Source of the DNA: Aspergillus flavus | Taxonomy: Eukaryota > Ascomycota > Eurotiomycetes > Eurotiales > Aspergillaceae | Assembly (NCBI RefSeq): GCF_009017415.1 | Contig: NC_092403.1 | Coordinates: 2,356,001-2,420,000 of the forward strand | Reading direction: 5' to 3' | DNA: 64,000 nucleotides | In this document: positions 55,945-64,000 of the stretch, piece by piece | Position numbering within the stretch: position 1 is the first letter of the stretch | How the letters are laid out: each line of letters opens with the position of its first letter | The notes under the pieces: model-generated | Database searches by the model: none | Told to the model about the DNA's origin: nothing | What the model saw: the letters and a program-made list of their open reading frames with translations, nothing else | Translations under genes and position numbers: made by a program

Positions 55945-56772
55945 ATGGCCACAATTACACTCCTTTTTTTCTGTTTTATTCTTGTCAATCATTCACTGGC
56001 ACAGGAGTGGCCATATACCCCTCAAACAATCGAACTTGATCTTGTGTTCCCGCGCAATGATACGTATGCCCCCTTAGAGTACTTCCCACTCATACTGGGT
56101 CTACAAAACGCCGAAGCTGCCTGGCCCCAGGGAATCAAAATAGACTGGATGCTAGAGCAGCTGGACGCGGACACGCCTCCCCTAGAGGGATATTTCCCAC
56201 CGCGCGATGAAAAGAACTACCTAGACGACTCATACCATACGCGGGACGAGCCACCGTCCGACCCATTCATCTACTACCATTTCCCCTTCACCCTACGAAA
56301 CTTTACCACGGGGCATTGGCGATATTCCTGGCAGTTTGGGTTCGCCCAGAATTGTACCGCTCCAAATTCTCGAAGCGAGGGGTGGTTCTTATCCCAACCA
56401 CGGCAAGAGGTCATCTTTCGTACTGCTTCCGGGGGTAGACCTGTTGATCTCCTCGACCTCCCGGAAGATTGCTTTGGTGAACCGGTTACTTTTGAGATCG
56501 TGGACTGGACGAGAACGCTATGGACAGATTTGGATACGTGTCCGATACTGAATGGAACGTCGCCTAAGCCAAATCCTTGTGCATTGCAGTTTAATCAAAC
56601 ATTTGTTGATAACATCACTGCTGCGATAGAGGCGGAGAAGGGGTGTAAAGCGGGGAGTTTAGCGAATCTCACAGATGTATGTGAGAGTGGTGCCGAGAGA
56701 TCTGGCTCCTTGGGGATGCTCTCGTTGCAAATGAGTGTTTTTTTGATTCTTCTAACTGTATTACTTTTTTGA
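55945..56772 (+). CDS. secreted GPI-type protein (DUF7136-like)
   Basis: A single exon of 275 residues from the ATG at 55945, chosen because it opens directly into a signal peptide (TITLLFFCFILVNHSLA, cleavage before QEW). The body has a FPRNDTYAPL motif followed by alternating hydrophobic strands, several N-glycosylation sites (NFT, NCT, NGT, NQT, NLT) and paired Cys residues. The C-terminus is a hydrophobic tail (MSVFLILLTVLLF) after a Ser/Gly-rich linker, as in GPI-anchored wall proteins. This matches what I know as the fungal DUF7136 family, of unknown function. The neighbouring chitinase suggests a cell-surface role, but that is only positional. Confidence 0.8.
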   Translation: MATITLLFFCFILVNHSLAQEWPYTPQTIELDLVFPRNDTYAPLEYFPLILGLQNAEAAWPQGIKIDWMLEQLDADTPPLEGYFPPRDEKNYLDDSYHTRDEPPSDPFIYYHFPFTLRNFTTGHWRYSWQFGFAQNCTAPNSRSEGWFLSQPRQEVIFRTASGGRPVDLLDLPEDCFGEPVTFEIVDWTRTLWTDLDTCPILNGTSPKPNPCALQFNQTFVDNITAAIEAEKGCKAGSLANLTDVCESGAERSGSLGMLSLQMSVFLILLTVLLF

Positions 56773-58666
56773 GTCTTGCACTGTCATGTAGACTTCAAGG
56801 TTATTGTTTCAACTCTGAATGAAACCAAAGGATAGCATTAACCTTAACGGAGGTACATCATTTAGGGCTAGTGGACGGCCCGCCTAACGCCGCAGCCAAG
56901 CCCCCCCTCCCCGAGAATGTTTCGCGGGTAATGTTCATTTAGTCAAATCCCCTGACTCCTAGATAAGCTGCCCCACAAGGTTTATAAGAGATAGGTTTCA
57001 GAAATAGCGTGATATCCAATATGGTTTAATCTGGCAGAGCCAAGCTCTATATTGCACTCCTGAATGTGTGGTCACTGGTGTCCTAATTATATTGTGGGCT
57101 TGATAGATCTCGTGTGGCCTAGACAAGCTTAGTCATATCCCAGCAGGGTTGTATAACTATAGCCTGGGACCCTTACATCGAAGAACCGGAGCAAAGGTTC
57201 TGGAACGTTAAAATCATTTCTCTATGCTACAGGCTGCATGTATCTATCATCAGTTCGCTAAAGATATACAAAATCGGTTCATAAAGTATTTCTTCAAATC
57301 AAGGCGGTCGAATCAGATCGCAGCTGGTGTAGAGAGTCCCGGATACTAGACTATATATTTTTTCATTACCTACCATCCATGTACAGCACAGCGTATGAAT
57401 ATCTAGGAGAAGGACACGTAGGGACGGGGAAGAAATACACGCACACAAAGGGCAAACAAATATATGTAAGAATATAATCTGGCGTTTTGATGTGTGAGAC
57501 TGAGATACTATATTATCCAATCTGTTATTGATCTGCCAGATGGCTAGGTTTACGTGCAGCACAGGACTCCTGGGACGGTTCCCCAGAACTTAAATGGGAA
57601 CCAAAGGGTAGGACGAACGTACTAACTTGGAAAGAGGTGTGGAAGGCACTAATTAGGAGGCTTCTGGGGCAGTGCTCTAGGCTCAGTAACGCCAATTAGC
57701 CCCGAAACAAACCATAGAGAGAACAAAATACATCAACGAGCGTTAAAGAGTGGTTTGATTAGGGAAAGACCGCTGTGGCAAGATGCCTTTGTTATTCTTT
57801 CAAAGCATTTCATTCATTTGTTTTCTATGTATTGGTTTGGGAGACCTAGGCGTTGTGGACCAGGATTCTACCCCACCGGTAAGGCACCTGCCAGGCTAGA
57901 AGTTTAATAGCTAGACCTTAACAGGCTAATAGAACTTTAGTTGATTAACTGGTTAATCATTCGTGGCTATAGCCACTTATAGGGTTGTGAGGAATGGGCC
58001 TCTACCCCTAGGGATTGGAGTCTGGCAACGGCTGTGGCTTGCTGGAACTGGATTGATGTCGTTTGTCAATCTTAGATTACCCTGTAAATTAACCTATGGA
58101 GACCCCTATGGTGTTCAGACATTTTTTGGTGGTCGAATGGGATGAACTATCGTTTGACATTTTTCACCAAGGTTGGGGGGCAAATGGGCGCCTTTCGTTT
58201 GTTATTTGGGATCGTGGCTGTTTCCGGAGTGACGAGGAGCTACACCAGGGCATATCTTGTCTCGTCTAGCAGTATTGTCGTATAGCAGACAATAGCCCTG
58301 ATATTAGAAGACGTAAAAGAGCAATGCCTAATCGCCCATGATAGACTTCAGAAAAATAATAGATATCAAGGAGAGATTGCGAAGAGGTTTCGGGCAAAAG
58401 CTATACACATAGTAAGTGATGAGCAGAGGAATTGAAACAATGAAAAAAAGAGAAAAAGGAAAAAGAAAAGGAAAAAGGCAGGAACTCAAGTTAGGATGAA
58501 ACAGGTTACTAGTTACTACGGCTCGTGCATGCAATGTTGACTGTACAAAGCTTTCATCTTTCATAAATATGGGAGGACTTATCATCGTTAAAGGGTTCAC
58601 TGTTCTTCCTTATGTAAATCATGCCATGAATCCAGTGCAGTTGAACCATTCAGATCGTCATTAACC
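56773..58666. other. intergenic, 1.9 kb
   Basis: No supported gene. A perfect 14-bp palindrome (GTGGCTATAGCCAC) sits at 57963-57976. A purine-rich A/G tract lies at about 58436-58480. Short frames at 57299-57562 and 57963-58145 have no recognisable content. Confidence 0.5.
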
Positions 58667-60402
58667 CTAGGTTAGCTCCGACAATATCCCCGTCACATTT
58701 AAGGGCTTCAAATCATCAAATATCTGTACTACTTTAGGAAATAGCTGTATGATATTAGCAGTGTACTGAACAATGGGTCGTGAAATAGACATACCTCACT
58801 AACGCCATCAATCAATACTGTTACAGTATTGGTACAATTAGGGTACACGAGAATATGCCCACGTTCGGTAAGGTTCTTAACTTGACCAAGGACCGTTGGG
58901 TCAATTACTGGGGAGACGTTATGAATCAACTGCAATATCTGATCTGTGCCATCAGTGGTGAGGAGTTGACCTGCATTGTCCAGCAACGTGGCGACTTGTT
59001 GAAGCAGCTCGGGTGTTATTCCCAGTGCTATCGTGTCGATTAAATCAAAGTTCCAGTTGTATTGGCGAAGTCAGCTGTGAGGAGAGTCTGTGCGACGTTC
59101 AACAGACTCTCAACCTCGTCAAGGGTCTGGTTTGTAAAGAAGCTAGCGAGACTATCAACCAAACTACCTGTTTGTGAAGCTGATTCAGAGGTTAGTACAC
59201 CATTCCCATTTTGGAATAATGTTGATATTTTATTGATCGCTTCGTCGCTTAGGAACTCGAGCGCAATGGGAATCAATGCTTCGGCTTTGGTGAGTACCGT
59301 CTGGTCGGATAGGAGTCCGCTAGCGGCGGAAATGAGTGCCTCAGTATTGTTGACCATTTGAGCCGTTAAGAGATTGTTGCCGTTACTGAGGAGGTTGTTG
59401 ATCTTCTGAACGTTGCTTGATGTAAGGAAGGGCGTAACTTCGTCAAGGATATTGTCGACTTCGTTGATTAGATCGCTTGTGAGGAGATTACTGGCGTTAT
59501 CTAGGGTGGTATTGAGCTTGCCAACAAGCTCCGTCGTAAAGACGGGTGCGGTGGAGTCCACTATTGATCCGACATAGTTGACGACGTCGGTGGTGAGCAA
59601 GTCGATGGTAGTGTTTAGGAGAGGCTGAATGCCATCGGCGTTAGATGAGAGGAAGCTGTTGGCCTCTTGTATAAGACTCGGTATTTGTTTTGTCAAGTTA
59701 GCAGTAAGAAGGTCATTGGCATTGGTGAGTAAGTTTCCGATGTCGTCGGTATGCGGCGTGATGTACTGATTGACAGAGGTGAGTAACTGAGGGATATTTA
59801 ATGCAGAAGAATTGGAGGATAGGTCGGACAACAGCGGGTCGACCTGAGTGATGAGTGATTTGGTTTCGGTTCCAAAGGAAGATGTCAGGAGCGTCCTAGT
59901 ATTTTTGAGAAGGTGGTTTATCTCATTGAGGAAGTCCTCCGTAAGCAGAGGGGATGCTTCCTCAAGTAGATTGTTGATTGACTCGGCAGTGAGGAGGACA
60001 TTTGCACTATCCAATAGGCTCATCGCCTCATTGATGGCCTCATTGGTGAGCTCGTCGGTCCCTATCTGGATAAGTGATTTCGTCTGGACCGATGTTTGGT
60101 TGTCAAAAAGGTCCGCCATGTGAGTGATTGATGAAACGACATCCCTGAAAAAGGGTCGTTGAGAATAAGCCTATGATGCCATCGATGGCATCCCCAACGT
60201 TTTCCGAGGTGCTGTTTGTTGTTCCGTCTGGTATCAGACTACCAAAAATATCTTCGAAGATGCTGCCCAGATCAAGACTATCCCTAGGCACTGGGTTGGA
60301 GTTGTCTGTTGCTGAATTGGATCCGTGAACCTGGAAGGTAAAAAGGAAGAGAGTGGCATATGAAATGATGGTATACATTCTGATGATGCATATGAACACC
60401 AT
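58667..60402 (-). pseudogene. secreted leucine-rich helical repeat protein, frameshifted
   Basis: From 60402 (or Met at 60378) a signal peptide (YATLFLFTFQVHG) leads into a Ser/Asn-rich start. From 60119 to about 59040 follow about 13 degenerate repeats of roughly 25-27 residues built on a LLT core (for example NDLLTANLTKQI, NLLTSDLINEVDN, NLLTAQMVNNTEA). A last block at 58986-58795 and a short exon 58744-58667 (50-nt intron, GTATGT donor) finish the gene. Two frame changes occur: near the A5 run at 60148-60152 and near 59046. They shift out of and back into the same frame, and each fits one base in a T-run on the coding strand. Otherwise the gene is open, with N-glycosylation sites. I recognise no family. 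It is either a real pseudogene or homopolymer errors in an active gene. Confidence 0.65.
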
Positions 60403-61223
60403 GGATGCCTATATTCAACTACACCCTACCATTGGATCTCCACTCCTATCTCTACAGCATATATCTATATGTTAGTACATTGTTTGTTTTGCATATACCG
60501 ATGTAATGCGGGGAAGTATGTGGGGAAGGATATAATGACTGCATAAACCGGACTCGGAACCCAATTTCACTGCGGATCTTGGTAGTTCTTAGGCACGTGG
60601 CTAGAGCAGAGCCTGGTAGTTCTACGGAACACATATCCTTGCTAGATATGATTGGCGTGGTAATACGTAGGCTTTGCAAATCTCCATCTCGCTAAGCTTC
60701 TTTAATATAGCATCTCGTCAGATTGCGTAGATTCCCTCCTTCCCCTGCATCCCGGGCAAATCATATACAGATTCTGGCCAACCCGGGGAAATGGCGTAAT
60801 AGAGCACCACTTAGCAGGAGCCAGTTGACGTCAGGTCCCTCGGGGATGGTACCTAGTCTGAATGCTTAGCACTCTACTGAGCTAGCAGGGTTGAGTCCTG
60901 TACCTGGCTCAATATGTACAATCAGGCACCCAGCAAGGAACACATTACTTGCCGGTTAATATGGCAAGAATGTAGAGCTTGGACCCTTATTAAGATAGAT
61001 TGCACTATAGAGATATTGAAGCGGGGGGAACCTCCCGCTCTTTCTGCTAGCATGCCTAGAATAGCAATACATCGGCATGCAAGATTAGAGGGAAATCATC
61101 ACGCATCCAAAGGATTGACATAGCCAGAATTGTTATTGTGTTAGAATGAGGTGTTATATATTTGAGGGACACACGCATAGGATTGAGTAGGTATCACAAG
61201 AAGGAACTAAATTATATTTTTCA
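60403..61223. other. intergenic with tRNA-like fragment
   Basis: No protein gene is supported. On the minus strand around 60905-60865 the sequence includes CTAGCTCAGTAGAGTGCTAA, which resembles a tRNA D-arm (TAGCTCAGTnGTAGAGC), but no matching T-arm or clean acceptor stem follows. It is at most a tRNA relic or part of a tRNA-derived SINE. Confidence 0.4.
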
Positions 61224-63874
61224 TCAAGCAACGGTGTCTCGCAACAACGAAGTGTATATAGACTGAAATCCACCATGACCAAAACCAACGTCATCAGCCC
61301 TCTCTTTCCCAGAGCGCGATGCACCCATCCCTAGATGTTGAGATTGATCCGCATCCAATGTATGCTCCGTCTCCATCTCCAATATGTCATCCAACTGCTG
61401 ACTCCCAAACTCAAAGAAATTCAAGTTGATGGCATCATCGCCAGTACTACCCTCTTCAGGGCTGGAACTGCCTGCCAGGTTGAGGGTTTCTTCCCTTATA
61501 GATTCTCCAATTGCGGCGATGAATGGAAATCGAGCATCGACTTGGCTCTCGGTATCATCGTCTTCCGGGATATCGACAGGTTGCTCTTCTGGTATAGTGC
61601 TTATCTGAGATATGGAACTTATGTCCTCAGTCACACGGCCATTTGGAGGAGCATCTGGATACACTGCACTGTCATCCGTGTCCAGCCCAATGGTCCATGG
61701 CAGGCGCTGTTGTTTCTTGGCCCAGGGTGTCTGACGGACAAGCAGGGGTAGTGCGTTGTCATACGGCAGACGACCGGTTGCAAGGCTATAGTCAAGTGAC
61801 ACCGATATCCTCAAATATGCCCGAGGACTACTGAGGAAGGCGTCGTACCAGTTTGTCACTCTTTTCGCGTTGAGGACAGAGGCGTCGAGTGACATTCCAC
61901 CAGACGACGATTCTATCTCCATCTGCGAGGAGCCGATAGCATTCGTGCTGCATCGTAGAAAGGCTTCTTGTGTAGTAATGTATGCCAGCTGGAGAATATG
62001 GTTGGTCCCGGCAGCCACGTAGTCAGCCACATCATAAAGCATCCTCGAATGTCGGACGATCTCTCCAAGACGCTCGAGACGACGTTTTCGGATCGTCATT
62101 TCTGCCGGCGTTGGGGACAGTTTCACATCGATGGCAGTGAGAACAAGAGGCACAGCGGTATAGGCCAAACTGAAATGTCAGTGTCTATCGCCAATCGACA
62201 GTCAGAGGAAACGTACACGCTCAAAGGGATCCGCTCCGCACGGCCTTGGCTACAGAAATACTCTATAGCACTTGTTAAACCATTCATGGCTCTGCGAAGA
62301 TCCGCGCCAGTTTCCAGCAGCTGGGCCCGATAATTAGCTCCGGTGAAGCTCAGATGTTTCTCGATAATCAATGCTTCGTACTGGGCCAGATCAACGCGGG
62401 CGGCACTAGAGCAATCAGACATGTTTGAAGGTAAGGATGAGTGTTAACCTACTAGTAATACATCCAAGTCAGATGAGTAAAGAAAGTGACGGTCTCATGA
62501 CTGGTAGATGGTAGGACAATCGAAACGTCCTCCCACTTCGTCAGATATCGCTTGATGCGCCGAATGGCAGCAAGAACGGCCTGGAATTCGGCCAACGAAA
62601 GTGACGGGGACGATACGCCCTGCGACGAAAACACCAACGCAACCATATCGGTGAGAAGAACCGCTAGTTTGCATTGTTCCTGCAGTACTTGGAATAGTAG
62701 TATTTTAACCTGCGGGTCATATACGCGCGAGCTTACTATTTCCTCTGCGAAATCCTCTTCTGTGAGCCAGTTTGCGCCCATGTTGAATTCCACTGATGTA
62801 ATTTGAGGACGACGACGCAGGCCAATCGATAGAACCCGATCACGTAGTACCATAGACCACCACAGCCGTTTCATCAAGGATAAGTTGATCCCTTGGTCAC
62901 CTGGGCCTGGTCCACAACCCACAATCATAGCATTTTGAATAGCACGCATCAACCATATACTGCTAGCTTGAGGATCGTGAGCGGAGGTGTGGTGGGCGAG
63001 GAGAACGGAGCCTTGTGCTTTGGCGAATGCGTCATTTTCTGCTTGGAGATCGAAGAGTAGCTGGTGGCATTAGCAATGCTCCAACAGGGACAAGAGTAAC
63101 AGGGCTAGCTACCTTGGCACGATTGTAGAATGTTGTTCTAGCTTTTCGTCTATCACTGAATCCGCATTTGTGGAGCGTTTCCAAGGAGACGTGCTGATGG
63201 TGTTAGTGGGAATGAATGACCAGAAGGATAGTGTGTATACGTACAGGGCAGCTCGAAAAGAGAAGAGCTTGCAAAACAAATAGTGATATTGTATGTGAAG
63301 CGGAGTCGGCAGAGATACGCCAAAACCCTGCTTCATCCAGAACAGGAAGACATGGATGAATTTGGAGAAAATACTGCCTCGCGAATTCATTGATCGTTGA
63401 CCAATCCGGAACACTCAAGGACCCTTTCGATACCAAGTATGTCACATCTTCCTGGGGTAGGATCGCCAGACCATTGAGCGTGAGGAAAGGACAAAAGAAG
63501 AATGACACGTTGCCAGGAGTGGTGAGATCGACAGACGTTTCTATCCCAGGCCCAGTTCGAAGGTTACCATAAAGCCCATCGATTGGTTCTTCTCGGTGTT
63601 TGATTCGCTTCGCTGTTTCGTTGACAGATGCATCCCGTTGAGGAATATCCTCCTCTGCATTCCCAGGCTTTGCTGAACTATGAAAGAATTAGCTGAGTCA
63701 GGAGGGAGCTGTCGGTACATACTGCCTGCTAGCTCTTGAGCCGAGTGTGCAATCACTTCGACCATCTTGGCGACATCTCGTACATGGACAGCCATGGATA
63801 GAAGCGTCGCATCGGACCTTCCGATGTCGACACCAATAACAGGCCCGCGGGGCCCGTTTAGTTCGCTGCCACAT
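61224..63874 (-). CDS. Zn2Cys6 transcription factor, CTF1-like
   Basis: Six exons (63874-63723, 63677-63245, 63193-63113, 63060-62453, 62405-62217, 62169-61224) join in phase to 802 residues. The start MWQRTKRAPRAC follows an in-frame TGA two codons upstream. The zinc cluster is C-x2-C-x6-C-x8-C-x2-C-x7-C with an additional Cys before the fourth ligand, the spacing seen in the cutinase-factor (CTF1) group. The middle homology region contains FARQYFLQIHPCLPVLDEAGF, LETLHKCGFSDRRKA, and SLMKRLWWSMVLRDR, all typical of Fungal_trans. The C-terminus is acidic. A nuclear regulator, perhaps of carbon, lipid or cutin use; the target is unknown. Intact, and complete inside the window. Confidence 0.9.
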
Positions 63875-64000
63875 CGGTCAAAGTCGAGGTAGTCTCCTGG
63901 ACGGATGAAGATCGTGAATGTGAAAGTGAAGAGGTGTTGGGCTATGAATCTGGGGGGAGGAGACTTCCCCGCCCTTCGGTATTTCAAATATTCCCCGGAT
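63875..64000. other. 5' flank of the CTF1-like gene
   Basis: 126 bases of upstream sequence of the leftward-reading regulator. The zinc cluster lies in a different frame from the open frame that spans this edge, so nothing suggests the gene continues past the window. Confidence 0.6.

Noticed and set aside
58436..58480. Purine-rich A/G tract as a functional element
   Set aside because: It is simple sequence with no symmetry or neighbouring feature; slippage is a sufficient explanation.
63541..63987. Open frame running to the right edge as the N-terminus of the last regulator
   Set aside because: The zinc cluster lies in another frame, starts at its own ATG (63874) after an in-frame stop, and splices correctly to exon 2.
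1..64000. CRISPR arrays, rRNA genes, intact tRNA genes, polyketide synthase or terpene synthase genes
   Set aside because: Looked for on both strands by eye; no array of spaced repeats, rRNA signature, complete tRNA fold or ketosynthase motif was seen.

Overview
The window is filamentous-fungal nuclear DNA, most likely from Aspergillus or a close Eurotiales relative. The signs are short introns of 45-87 nt with GT..AG ends and CTAAC/CTGAC-type branch points, a single 23.4-kb six-module NRPS reading frame, two Zn2Cys6 regulators, a LysM/CBM18/GH18 chitinase, a TOK-type K+ channel and GPI/secreted proteins. Gene models were spliced by hand; every intact model closes in frame. The species call is inference.

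Layout. 1-2190: gene-poor, with four exact ATCWGATAA (GATA-factor) motifs near the left edge. 2191-3312: DUF1749 (SidJ-like) hydrolase. 3313-5658: no convincing gene. 5659-29082 (minus): hexamodular NRPS, C-A-T / C-A-T-E / C-A-T / C-A-T / C-A-nMT-T / C-A-T-TE. 29498-30130 (plus): small four-exon protein, possibly beta-trefoil, sharing a 415-bp promoter with the NRPS. 30559-30814: a MITE with TA target duplication. 32056-33588: COMT-type O-methyltransferase. 34935-36278: secretory lipase. 38047-39837: P450 with one nonsense codon. 41106-43089: decayed bZIP regulator. 43955-45901: TOK K+ channel. 46190-46897: small O-methyltransferase. 47591-50103: Zn2Cys6 regulator with three more ATCWGATAA motifs in its promoter. 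50254-54703: chitinase. 55945-56772: DUF7136-like GPI protein. 58667-60402: secreted repeat protein with two compensating frameshifts. 61224-63874: second Zn2Cys6 regulator.

How it may work. The NRPS should build a six-residue peptide. The N-terminal C domain suggests an N-acylated or otherwise capped first residue. Residue 2 should be D-configured and residue 5 N-methylated. Residues 3 and 4 should be chemically similar, because their A-domain pockets are almost identical. Release is by a thioesterase, giving a linear acid, a lactone or a lactam. The O-methyltransferase at 32056 and the trefoil-like gene are the best tailoring or accessory candidates. The P450 may once have belonged to the pathway but is interrupted here. 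From the K+ channel rightward the genes look like ordinary accessory or secretome genes, so the right edge of the cluster probably lies between about 33.6 and 43 kb.
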